Shown here in pieces: positions 1-8,148 of a stretch of DNA of 64,000 nt. Position 1 is the first letter of the stretch, and each line of letters starts with the position of its first letter. The translations under genes and the position numbers were made by a program. Source of the DNA: Phycisphaeraceae bacterium (GTDB lineage: Bacteria; Planctomycetota; Phycisphaerae; Phycisphaerales; UBA1924); the NCBI GenBank assembly GCA_019636515.1, contig JAHBXI010000004.1, forward strand, positions 372,001 through 436,000. The letters are read 5' to 3'. The notes below the pieces were generated by a model. That model made no database searches and was not told the origin of the DNA. It saw only the letters and a program-made list of their open reading frames with translations.

Positions 1-1196
1 TCGCCGCGCGCAGCCTCGACATCGCCCGGCTCATGGCTTCCTGCCAGACGGTCATCAAGGCCGAGATCGACCTTGTACGATCGCACTTTGCCTCCAACGG
101 CATCCACCTTGTCACAGGACGCGGGCAGTTCCGCGACCCGGGCACCGTCGACGTCATCGGGGAGCACGCCAGCGAGACCGTCCAGGCCGACCACACCATC
201 ATCGCCGTCGGCACCACCCCCGCCAGGCCAGAGTCCGTCCCCTTCGACGGCGTCAACATCATCACCTCCGACGAGATCCCGCGACTGAACGTCCTGCCCA
301 GGTCGATCATCGTCGTCGGCGGAGGCGTCATCGGAAGCGAGTACGCCTCCATGCTCTCGACCATCGGCGTCAAGACCACGCTGATCGAAGGGCGACCACG
401 GCTCCTGGAATTCATCGACGCCGAAATCGCCGAAGCCTTCCAGTACCACGCCCGACAGGGAGGCATGACCCTCCGCCTCGGTGAGAAAGTCGTCCGCATC
501 GACCTGGTCGACGCCCCGACGGGCGCCAGGTCCACCGACGGGATCATGGTCGACGCCGTTCTGGAAAGCGGCAAAATCCTCCGGGCCGACGCCCTGCTCT
601 ATTGCGTCGGAAGGCAGGGAGCCACCGATGGCCTGTGCCTCGAGAACGCCGGCCTCGCCGCCGACTCCCGCGGCCGAATCTCCGTGAACGACCGTTTCCA
701 GACCGCCGTCCCCAACATCTACGCCGTCGGCGACGTTATCGGATTCCCCGCACTCGCCAGCACCAGCATGGAGCAGGGCCGCCTCGCCGCCTGCCACATC
801 TTCAATGAACGCTGCGAGCGCATGGACGAACTTCTCCCCTATGGCATCTACGCCATCCCCGAGATTTCAATGGTGGGCTGGACCGAGGAACGCCTTACCG
901 CCGAGGGCATCCCGTACGAATCCGGAGTCGCCCAGTACCGGGAGATCGCCCGAGGTCAACTCCTCGGAGACAGCATCGGCATGCTCAAGTTGCTTATCCA
1001 CCAGGACTCCCACACCGTCCTTGGAGTCCACGCCATCGGCACCGGCGCCACCGAACTCATCCACATCGGGCAGGCCGCCATCGCCTTCAAGGCCACCGCC
1101 GAATATTTCGTCAACACCGTCTTCAACTATCCCACCCTCGCCGAATGCTACAAGGTCGCCGCCCTCAACGGCCTCAACAAACTCCGGGGCGTCTGA
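1..1196 (+). CDS. sthA: SthA-like soluble pyridine nucleotide transhydrogenase, 5' truncated by window edge
   Basis: FAD-dependent pyridine nucleotide-disulphide oxidoreductase fold. The frame is open from base 3, so the start and the N-terminal FAD-binding and redox-site region lie outside the window. Visible here are the central NAD(P)-binding motif (VVGGGVIGSEYASM, encoded near 310-350), the second FAD motif (IYAVGDVIGFPALAST, near 718) and the dimerisation domain. The C-terminus NYPTLAECYKVAALNGLNKL is typical of soluble transhydrogenases, which lack the His-Glu pair of true disulphide reductases. Known members equilibrate NADPH and NADH in the cytosol. The gene converges on the HAD gene and their ends overlap by 23 bases. 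Lipoamide dehydrogenase is the main alternative, made less likely by the C-terminus. Confidence 0.85.
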   Translation, partial: AARSLDIARLMASCQTVIKAEIDLVRSHFASNGIHLVTGRGQFRDPGTVDVIGEHASETVQADHTIIAVGTTPARPESVPFDGVNIITSDEIPRLNVLPRSIIVVGGGVIGSEYASMLSTIGVKTTLIEGRPRLLEFIDAEIAEAFQYHARQGGMTLRLGEKVVRIDLVDAPTGARSTDGIMVDAVLESGKILRADALLYCVGRQGATDGLCLENAGLAADSRGRISVNDRFQTAVPNIYAVGDVIGFPALASTSMEQGRLAACHIFNERCERMDELLPYGIYAIPEISMVGWTEERLTAEGIPYESGVAQYREIARGQLLGDSIGMLKLLIHQDSHTVLGVHAIGTGATELIHIGQAAIAFKATAEYFVNTVFNYPTLAECYKVAALNGLNKLRGV

Positions 1197-1878
1197 AGGT
1201 TGTCGCCCCGGGCCTCTCCCCGCACGACACGACCCCGTGCCGCTCCAGGTGTCCCAGCACCTGCGACGCCGTGTCCTTGGTGTGGTCGATCAACTCCGCG
1301 TGCCAGCCTTCCCCGCGGGCCGTCGCTATGTTTTCCGCCAGATCGTCGAAAAACAGGATCTCACCGGCGCTGCGCCCCACCCGCCGCTGGAACTCCCGGT
1401 AGATCTCCGGGCCGGGCTTGGCGCACCCGAGCAGGTGGCTTGCGTGGCGGTGCTTCAACCGACCCGCGGTCGGAAAGTGCGGCCACGCACCGTCCGGATC
1501 CGGCCGCTGCCTTGCCCAGTGCGCGGTGTTGGTGTTGCTCAGCAGGCCCGTCTCCAACCCTTCAACCGCGTTCAGGCGGTCGATCACGCCCCCCATCCCT
1601 TCGTACTCCTCCACAAGCCAGGCCGCGTGGACAAGCCGCACCTCTTCGGGCGTATACAGCCCTTCCATTGCCACCGACATCCCCTCATAGAACTCCGCCT
1701 CCGACATCCCACCGGTCTCGAAAACGCGAGACAGACGACGGCGACGATCCGCCCAGGACTCCGACGCGCTCTGCCCGCGCACCCCCAGCCCCGCCCCCAG
1801 GCACCCCTCCGACCACGAACGGCGGATCCGAAGAATCACCCCGCCCCAGTCAAAGCACACCAGTTTGATTTCACCCAT
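1174..1878 (-). CDS. HAD-superfamily hydrolase
   Basis: 234 aa. HAD motif I is near the start (LVCFDWGGVI); the second Asp position is Gly, as in many HAD-IA proteins that carry FDLGGV-type motifs. Motif II is GLLSNTN, the conserved Lys is in CAKPGPEIY and motif IV is ILFFDDLAENIATARGEGW. The usual role is hydrolysis of a phosphate or haloacid through an aspartyl intermediate; the substrate cannot be read from sequence. The ATG at 1878 is preferred over longer versions because motif I lies within ten residues of it, as in the family. It converges on the transhydrogenase gene and diverges from the M61 peptidase gene. Confidence 0.8.
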   Translation of the reverse strand: MGEIKLVCFDWGGVILRIRRSWSEGCLGAGLGVRGQSASESWADRRRRLSRVFETGGMSEAEFYEGMSVAMEGLYTPEEVRLVHAAWLVEEYEGMGGVIDRLNAVEGLETGLLSNTNTAHWARQRPDPDGAWPHFPTAGRLKHRHASHLLGCAKPGPEIYREFQRRVGRSAGEILFFDDLAENIATARGEGWHAELIDHTKDTASQVLGHLERHGVVSCGERPGATTFRRPGVC

Positions 1879-1993
1879 ACCGCCGAGCGTAGCCGCCCCG
1901 ATCGGCACGACCGCCCAACCCGGGCCAAACCGTGACGGATCCATCACCACGCGTCATCCCTGTGTCCTCATGCACGCCCAGAGTTCGTCTGCC

Positions 1994-3769
1994 ATGCCGA
2001 TATCTCACGCCAGGCACACGCGCCAGAACACGCGACCACGTCCCGCGGCCCTGAAGCAAGCCGTGACCGGCGCTCTGGCCACCTTCCTCGCGACCGTTCT
2101 TGCCGCGACGGCGGGCGCCACGGACAACGCCGGGCCGGTCCTCGTGACCTTTGAACGGCGCCCGCAAACCCCCGGCGTCACCGTGACCATCGAGTTCACC
2201 GGGGACGCCGACGGCCGGTCGGAGGTCGCCGCCCACGATTCCGCCTGGGGCGGATTCAAGCCCGATCCCGCCGACTTCACGAACATGGCCGCCGTGTCGG
2301 ACGGATCCTCGCTTCCCATCGCGGCGATCGACGCCCTCCGCTGGTCGGTTGAGCATCCGCCCTCCGCCACCGTCCTGTTCTCGTACACACTCCGCGAGCC
2401 TTCTTCGCCGGGCCGAGAGCCGCTTCCGCCGGGTCGCAACGACTACCGCACCGCCGTCGGGCCGGATCTCTTCCGCATGTTCGGCCCTCTGGGATTCCTC
2501 TACCCGCAACACCTGCGCGACGCCACTCCTCGCCGCCACGACATCCGATGGCTTGGCTTTGATTCATCGGGACTTGTCTGCGCTTCCTCGTTTGGTGACG
2601 GATCGACCCAGTCCGCGACGATCACCGCCGACCGTTTCATCAACTCCATCTACGTCGCCGGGCGATTCTCCGAGGCGCGACGGGACATAATGGGCGGACG
2701 CCTCGCCGTCCTGATCGCGGGCGACCACTGGGGCTTCACGCCCGATGAGTTTGCCGACCTGACCGCGAGCATCGTCGCCGCCCAGCGAGATTTCTTCGAC
2801 GACCACTCGCACCCGTGGTACCTCGTGTGCGTCACCCCGCTGGAGCCGGCCGCCCCGGGGTCCTTCTCGCTCGGGGGCACCGCCCTCACCAACGCCTTCG
2901 CCCTGTTCTGCGACACGGGAACATCTCTGCGCCCGGGCTCCCCGCACCTCGCCCACGTCCAGCGCCTGCTCGCTCACGAGTACTTCCACTCGTGGAACGG
3001 CGTGGCTTTCCACGTCCGTGGGCCGGAAGGCTCCAACTACTGGTTCTCCGAGGGATTCACCGACTACTTCACCCGTCGAATGCTCCGGCTCGCGGGCCGG
3101 TGGACCGACCAGGACATCCTCGCCGACATCAACGATTCCCTCGCCCGGTACGACACCAACCCCGCTCGCCATGCCACCAACGACCAGGTCATCGCCGCCT
3201 TCTGGTCCGACCGCGACATCGCCGACCTGCCGTACCGCCGCGGAGACCTCGCCGCCCTGGCCCTCGATCAGGAAATCCGACGCCGCTCGGGCGGCAAACG
3301 CACGCTCGACGACGCCTTCCGGGACCTCATGCGAGCCCACGCGGGTCGGCAGATGCCTGACCAGGAGGCCCTCTTCGGATTCTTCGAGGTGGAGGCCGGT
3401 CCCGAACTGGCCCAGTCGGTACGTCGATTCGTACTTGATGGGCATGACGCCCCCCTTCCCGACTCACTCGACGAGTTAGACGCTTCGCTCTCCACGGTCG
3501 GGAGACGCTCCATGGACCCGGGATTCGACCTCGATGCCTCTCGCCAACAGCGCCGGATCGTCGGCGTACGCGAAGGCTCGGCCGCCCAGGACGCCGGGCT
3601 AAAGGACGGCATGCCCTTCCGACGCATCAGCATCGGGGCCGATCAAGACAAACCCACCGAAGCCCTCGCCGATGTCGAGATCGACGGTGAATGGATGACG
3701 ATCCGATACGAGGCCCTCGGACCCGTCCAGCACGTCCGCGCGTACCGATCAGGGCGGGTCCCCCGATGA
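1994..3769 (+). CDS. M61-family (glycyl aminopeptidase type) secreted metallopeptidase with PDZ domain
   Basis: 591 aa from the ATG at 1994; an ATG at 1970 is also possible. A hydrophobic signal sequence (residues about 18-42, ending ATAGA) implies export. The zinc site HEYFH is near residue 328, followed by SWNG, and the third ligand Glu lies in WFSEGFTDYF near residue 353; both are hallmarks of M61 peptidases. The last 80 residues (VGVREGSAAQDAGLKDGMPF) form a PDZ-like domain, the usual C-terminal partner in this family. Length matches the family. It is monocistronic, diverges from the HAD gene and is followed by the duplicated-fragment region. No Shine-Dalgarno sequence is evident. Confidence 0.88.
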   Translation: MPISHARHTRQNTRPRPAALKQAVTGALATFLATVLAATAGATDNAGPVLVTFERRPQTPGVTVTIEFTGDADGRSEVAAHDSAWGGFKPDPADFTNMAAVSDGSSLPIAAIDALRWSVEHPPSATVLFSYTLREPSSPGREPLPPGRNDYRTAVGPDLFRMFGPLGFLYPQHLRDATPRRHDIRWLGFDSSGLVCASSFGDGSTQSATITADRFINSIYVAGRFSEARRDIMGGRLAVLIAGDHWGFTPDEFADLTASIVAAQRDFFDDHSHPWYLVCVTPLEPAAPGSFSLGGTALTNAFALFCDTGTSLRPGSPHLAHVQRLLAHEYFHSWNGVAFHVRGPEGSNYWFSEGFTDYFTRRMLRLAGRWTDQDILADINDSLARYDTNPARHATNDQVIAAFWSDRDIADLPYRRGDLAALALDQEIRRRSGGKRTLDDAFRDLMRAHAGRQMPDQEALFGFFEVEAGPELAQSVRRFVLDGHDAPLPDSLDELDASLSTVGRRSMDPGFDLDASRQQRRIVGVREGSAAQDAGLKDGMPFRRISIGADQDKPTEALADVEIDGEWMTIRYEALGPVQHVRAYRSGRVPR

Positions 3770-3805
3770 CAAGCCTTGGTCCTCAATCAAAAAATCAGAC
3801 GCCCG

Positions 3806-3893
3806 CCTTCTTCACGTACGTGATATCGTCTTGACACGCCGCGCCTTGCGCATCTCCACCCCCGTATCCCGCCGGCGCTGCGGGTCCGATACC
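3806..3893 (-). pseudogene. Orphan fragment of the secreted toxin-like protein (linker region)
   Basis: On the minus strand this encodes GIGPAAPAGYGGGDA followed by a Cys-containing stretch and a stop just beyond. It matches 5246-5333 inside the 988-aa gene almost base for base, with scattered substitutions. There is no start or domain of its own. It is best read as a relic of a second copy of the upstream gene left behind by recombination. Confidence 0.75.
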
Positions 3894-3907
3894 GACCCGC
3901 CCCACGA

Positions 3908-4015
3908 TCCGTTGACACACCCGGCCCTCCCCCGACCCGAACCGCATCACGAGCCTCACGGCGCGACCTTCGCAAGCCCCGCCTCGATGCACGCGAAGAC
4001 CCGCGGCCAGTCCTC
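3908..4015. repeat. Direct repeat copy 1: 3' end of the aminotransferase gene plus downstream flank
   Basis: About 108 bp nearly identical to 8041-8148; I see one substitution in the alignment. It carries the last 20 codons of the class III aminotransferase gene, its stop and about 48 bases beyond. The two copies have the same orientation and bracket the whole 4-kb toxin-like locus. Confidence 0.85.
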
Positions 4016-4150
4016 CTCGTAAATCAGGAAAAACCGCTTGAAGTGCGCCGAGACCGCCTGCAACAGTTCCATGCGGGCGAGCCCGCGTTCCAGCGGGTCC
4101 GCGGATCGCTGCAATTTGCTCACCGGCAACTCGATGTACCGCTCGAACGC
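3956..4150 (-). pseudogene. Chimeric remnant: toxin-protein C-terminal tip fused in frame to aminotransferase C-terminus
   Basis: One open minus-strand frame starts with a segment resembling the last 65 residues of the 988-aa protein: AFERYIEL, LQRSADPLERGL and AVSAHFKRFF, against AFKERVEP, LQRTTDTLERRL and AVSSHFKRFF. After FLIYE it continues into EEDWPRVFACIEAGLAKVAP and a stop at 3956, the exact C-terminus of the aminotransferase. No convincing start codon is present. It begins about 10 bases after the stop of the 204-aa gene, so it may be read through or only be debris. Confidence 0.7.
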
Positions 4151-4159
4151 GATTTCGCT

Positions 4160-4774
4160 TCAGCCTGTCCAGATACCGAATTCCTTGAGCGGGCCGAGGT
4201 CCGACTCCAGCGCGGCACGCACTCTCTGGACGCTCGGGAGATCGAAGAACAGACGCTTGAACTCCTCGCGATCGCACGGGAATCCGTAATCCCAGAACGA
4301 GATGCTGAACCACGCCCGGGCGATGTACCGCAGTTCGTCATAGCCCTCGTAAAGGTCGTGCCAGCCCATCTTCAAATAGGGTGTGTTTGCCCGCCACTGA
4401 TCGCGGATGCTCTCGGGAATCCGTTCCGTGGTCTCCAGTTCGACCGGATTGGGACGCGGAATGTCAACGTAGCCTCTGACGTAATGATTCTCGCCACAGG
4501 CAGCCACAAACTGGTTCGGTGTCACTGGCGACCCGATCTCCACACTACGCCGCTCTCCCGCTGGATACACGACGGCCGCTCCAGAGACGATTGCTCCTTT
4601 CGCAAGGGTGGGATCAAAGTCAACAGCCTGGTTCCACGAATCGTCCGGCCGCATGCTCCGATAAACCTGCGAGAATTGCGTCGATACCAAGACGCGAGCA
4701 AGAACGCCAACGATTCGCTCGGCGTCGTTCGTATTGGTGTCTTGGTACCAGCCCGCATGACCTTCGCATCCCAT
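4160..4774 (-). CDS. Hypothetical 204-aa protein coupled to the toxin-like gene (candidate immunity protein)
   Basis: I do not recognise the family. The protein looks soluble, with no signal peptide or membrane segment, and is rich in aromatic residues towards the C-terminus (GWHDLYEGYDELRYIARAW, FSISFWDYGFP). Its ATG (4774-4772) shares one base with the stop of the 988-aa gene (TAATG), so the two are translationally coupled. Being small, cytosolic, immediately downstream of a large secreted protein with a nuclease-like tail, and followed by displaced fragments of that tail, it occupies the position of an immunity gene in polymorphic toxin loci. That role is inferred from context only. Confidence 0.6.
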   Translation of the reverse strand: MGCEGHAGWYQDTNTNDAERIVGVLARVLVSTQFSQVYRSMRPDDSWNQAVDFDPTLAKGAIVSGAAVVYPAGERRSVEIGSPVTPNQFVAACGENHYVRGYVDIPRPNPVELETTERIPESIRDQWRANTPYLKMGWHDLYEGYDELRYIARAWFSISFWDYGFPCDREEFKRLFFDLPSVQRVRAALESDLGPLKEFGIWTG

Positions 4775-7740
4775 TATTCATCCTTTCCAAGTTCCCGGTA
4801 GATCGTGATGATCTCCACCAGGTCCACCGCCTCGCTCATCGGGAAGAACCGCTTGAAGTGCGACGAGACCGCTTCGACAATTTCAACCGAGGTCAATCGC
4901 CGCTCCAGGGTATCGGTCGTGCGTTGGAGTTGATTCACCAGCGGCTCGACTCTCTCCTTGAACGCCTGTGTCTCCGACGCGTTGGCCACGAACGCGTGCG
5001 CTGCGTAAGCGATCCCTGCCGCGAGCATGATCTTGTGGCGGTGCTTCAATGCCTTCGTTTCCGCCCAACCCATTGCCGAATACCGGCGTAAACTCGCGGC
5101 TACCTTGATCTTCTGTTCATCTTTGATGACCTTGAACAAACGGTCGCGTTGCTCCCCGGGAATTACGCCGTCTCTGCTCGTCTTCACATCGTACAACCCC
5201 TCGATCTTGGAGGTATCCAGAATGTCGCCAACATGCGGTTTGTACCCCTTCTTCGCGTACATGATATCGACTTGACACACCGCGCCTCGTGCATCTCCAC
5301 CCCCGTATCCCGCCGGCGCTGCGGGTCCGATACCCAGCACTTTCCCCGTGCCAACTTCGATCCAGTAGTCGTGCAGCCACCGATCCCCAGTCAGTTTCTT
5401 TGCGATTTCAAAGTGTACCTTCTTCCCGAACGCACCGGAATCCTGGGGGTTGATCGGGACCCATCCGTCATCCTCCAGTTTCTTGACCACGTCCGAAAGA
5501 GCCTGGGCAAGGTCGTACTCGAACTTGGGCAACCTGATGGCCTTCCCCGCCGTCGGCTCCCACCACTCGGGATTGTACGAGACCTGGATCTTGCCATTCA
5601 CGATCGTCGGCGGGATAAGCAGGGCGTCGGGGTGAACCTTCTTCCCCGCGACCTCCTCGGGGATCAGGAATGGGTCGGTCTCCCAGTACGACCCGTACCT
5701 GAGCATCTGCACCGGGTTCGGGCCGACCCACGCGATCGGGTCGATGTTCTCGCGCGGGTCGTAGATGCGGTATTTGTGCATCATCCACGGGCCGCTCGTC
5801 AGGCTTTCGAAGCGGCCGATCGAGTATTCGTCGTCGGGGTCCTCCACCAGGTCGGGCAGGCGGCTGAGGACAAGGCCGGAGACCCGGCGCCACTCCTGCT
5901 CCTTCCACCCCTGGCCCCACAGTTCGGCCTTGACGGCGGTGACGCGGACGGAATCGGAGCACATCCATTCCTCGCCGGTTCCCGACGGGTCCACCTCGAG
6001 TTTGATCTCGATGTCGCCGGGGATCTGGCTCGGCGTGACGGCCTCGAGCCAGTACGCCTGGGCCACCTTGGCGCTGCCGGGGGTCGGATCGTCGGGAAGT
6101 GCGATGCAATGCTGGTTATAGTTAATAAATACAGGATTGGCGTAAACCCCCGGCTCCAGCAGCCATCCGTACCCGGTGATGGGGTTGATCGCGTCCTGTG
6201 ATCGCTGCGTCAGCGAGTTGGCGGACCAGAGGCGCACCCCCGGCGGCGGGCTGAGAAGTTCGCTCTCGGTCGTCGTAATCTCCGACGGCTTGGACTGCGG
6301 GTACGTGAGCCGAGTCAGCGGCCACCGCAAATCCGAGGCGAGTACCTCGCCAGCAATGGAAACATGGATGGGTGTCACCGCGGGCCGCATGGCCGTATCG
6401 ATGCCCGCGGCGTCCGTGAAAAGCCCCACCGAATCCGCGTACTGCGGCACGCCGTCACCATCCCCGTCTCGATCGGCGACCAGAACCACGCGGGCGTCCT
6501 CGGGATGCTGGTCGATGAAATCCTCTTCGACCTCCCCGAAGGATCCCATGTTCGGGAGGTACGCCGCCGGGATGTCGTTGTACTCCGGCTCGTCCGAGGC
6601 CGGTCGGTACTGGTATCCGATGTCCACATCGTTCATCCAGACTGCGATTGTGAAGGCGTACACCGCATACCAGGACCACACCGGGTTGTGGGGCGGCCAG
6701 GGAAAGTACTTTGTGTAGTACACAAGCCATAGCCCGGGAGGTCCGGAGAGCCGCAGGACCGCGTGGCGCTCCCCCTCCTCAAGAAGAGTCCACCCCGACA
6801 TGTGTGGGTCGTCCCAAAAATCCCAGCAGTGTCCGATGCCCAAGCCGGCTTTATAAACCATCCACTGCGCCGGGCCGTCGTGTTCCGGCTTGTCGCACGA
6901 GCATACATCCGGCAATTCGAGGCGGACATCGACGTGCTGCGTGGGGCCGGGGAGGAACGCCCGAATCTCCTGGTAATCACGATTTGACTTGTCAACCCAA
7001 AATCGGTCGCACGACGCCGATCGTGCGGTGGCGACGTGTGTACGGCGATACTCGATCATCCATCGGTGTGCCGTATCAAGCCGGGTGCGGTCGTACGATT
7101 CATCCGGGGTGATCTCCCTCCCGGCATCGGCTCGGGCCGCGATGGCAAGAAGGTCCTCGGCGTCGATGCGGCCGTCGATCGTGACGTCCGCGAGCGGGTC
7201 TTCCGCCGCGGAGAGTTCGCCCCACAACGCGAGGTCAAGGCCGTCAACCACGCCGTCCGCGTTCAGATCGCCGGCCTGCCGGAGAATCCTGCTGGGCGTC
7301 CTGGCCCGGCTCGCGGGATCGCGCTGCCAGGGGCTTGTCCACACGATGGTGTCGTACGCGGCGAGATCCCCGTCGGCGGTCAAGAAGTAACACTCGAACG
7401 CGATATCGGGTTTGCCATCGCCGTTGCGGTCGTCGATCAACCATGCTCGAAGGCCTGCCGCTTCACCCCGCGCCGGCCCGTAGTAGCCGATCGGCAGGTT
7501 GTGCTTCCCGCTGATGATCGCCGCCGACCCCAGGCGATCCCCGTATTGCACGCGGTTGGGGTGCAGTTCGATACGGTCCGGGATGCCGTCCCCCGTCAGG
7601 TCCGGCGCCTCGATGACCTCCATCGGCTCGGGCCTGCCGTCGGGAGGCGAAACCCAAGGTTCGGGGCGTGCATGGCCGACGGAAGCCGCCGCGCACAGGC
7701 CCAGGACCGCCGTGGACGCCCACACGAACTGTTTTATCAT
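4774..7740 (-). CDS. Secreted multidomain protein with EF-hand/dockerin-like repeats and nuclease-like C-terminal region (candidate polymorphic toxin)
   Basis: 988 aa from the ATG at 7740, which has AGGGGG eight bases upstream and opens a clear signal peptide (IKQFVWASTAVLGLCAAASV). Acidic calcium-loop-like repeats follow (DLTGDGIPD, DDRNGDGKPD, and dockerin-like DLNADGVVDGLDLALW with DVTIDGRIDAEDLL, about residues 157-201; DRDGDGDGVPQYAD later). The middle 500 residues are rich in Trp, Tyr and Pro and unrecognised. Near residue 810 comes a Gly-rich GYGGGDARG linker, then QVDIMYAKK and YDVKTSRDGVIPGEQRDR near residue 850, which resemble the Asp and D-x-K elements of restriction-endonuclease-fold toxins. 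The last 65 residues form a helical tip that is duplicated downstream. Function is inferred; it could instead be a secreted structural protein. Confidence 0.6.
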   Translation of the reverse strand: MIKQFVWASTAVLGLCAAASVGHARPEPWVSPPDGRPEPMEVIEAPDLTGDGIPDRIELHPNRVQYGDRLGSAAIISGKHNLPIGYYGPARGEAAGLRAWLIDDRNGDGKPDIAFECYFLTADGDLAAYDTIVWTSPWQRDPASRARTPSRILRQAGDLNADGVVDGLDLALWGELSAAEDPLADVTIDGRIDAEDLLAIAARADAGREITPDESYDRTRLDTAHRWMIEYRRTHVATARSASCDRFWVDKSNRDYQEIRAFLPGPTQHVDVRLELPDVCSCDKPEHDGPAQWMVYKAGLGIGHCWDFWDDPHMSGWTLLEEGERHAVLRLSGPPGLWLVYYTKYFPWPPHNPVWSWYAVYAFTIAVWMNDVDIGYQYRPASDEPEYNDIPAAYLPNMGSFGEVEEDFIDQHPEDARVVLVADRDGDGDGVPQYADSVGLFTDAAGIDTAMRPAVTPIHVSIAGEVLASDLRWPLTRLTYPQSKPSEITTTESELLSPPPGVRLWSANSLTQRSQDAINPITGYGWLLEPGVYANPVFINYNQHCIALPDDPTPGSAKVAQAYWLEAVTPSQIPGDIEIKLEVDPSGTGEEWMCSDSVRVTAVKAELWGQGWKEQEWRRVSGLVLSRLPDLVEDPDDEYSIGRFESLTSGPWMMHKYRIYDPRENIDPIAWVGPNPVQMLRYGSYWETDPFLIPEEVAGKKVHPDALLIPPTIVNGKIQVSYNPEWWEPTAGKAIRLPKFEYDLAQALSDVVKKLEDDGWVPINPQDSGAFGKKVHFEIAKKLTGDRWLHDYWIEVGTGKVLGIGPAAPAGYGGGDARGAVCQVDIMYAKKGYKPHVGDILDTSKIEGLYDVKTSRDGVIPGEQRDRLFKVIKDEQKIKVAASLRRYSAMGWAETKALKHRHKIMLAAGIAYAAHAFVANASETQAFKERVEPLVNQLQRTTDTLERRLTSVEIVEAVSSHFKRFFPMSEAVDLVEIITIYRELGKDE

Positions 7741-8088
7741 GTGATATACCCCCTTCGAGAAGTTACTGTAACCGGTATACAAAGCGACCGGCGGCGACGC
7801 AAACAGGCGATGCCGAATGTGTAAAACATGTGGATAGATTGGACTCTTGATAGATTCTACGGCCCGCCGAATTCGGATTCCTCAACCTCAAGAGTCTCCT
7901 GGCCGCTTCCGGTAGCCGTCGGGCCTCTCATGGCGCCCCACGCCATGTACGCAAAGCAACGCGGGCGTCCCTCGGGCCGCGTCAGCGGTCTTGCTCGCGT
8001 GCCGGCCGCCGCGTTGAGCGGTGGCTGGGCCATCCAAGAGTCCGTTGACACACCCGGCCCTCCCCCGACCCGAACCGCCTCACGAGCC
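7741..8088. promoter_or_regulatory. 348-base intergenic region upstream of the toxin-like gene
   Basis: No gene seen. It lies between the aminotransferase stop and the toxin-like start, both on the minus strand, so it must hold the promoter for the latter. A perfect 7-bp inverted repeat (CATGGCG and CGCCATG, 5-base loop) sits at 7929-7947 without a T-tract. AT-richer sequence at 7741-7860 is where a promoter would be expected, but no convincing -35/-10 pair stands out. The right end overlaps repeat copy 2. Confidence 0.4.
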
Positions 8089-8148
8089 TCACGGCGCGAC
8101 CTTCGCAAGCCCCGCCTCGATGCACGCGAAGACCCGCGGCCAGTCCTC
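8041..8148. repeat. Direct repeat copy 2: native 3' end of the aminotransferase gene
   Basis: The in-place copy of the 108-bp repeat also found at 3908-4015. It includes the final codons and stop of the aminotransferase gene (stop at 8089) and about 48 bases downstream. Since this copy is continuous with a full-length gene, it is probably the original and the other the duplicate. Confidence 0.85.

Noticed and set aside
7826..7834. DnaA-box-like TGTGGATAG
   Set aside because: Single site with a mismatch and no cluster of boxes or replication gene nearby.
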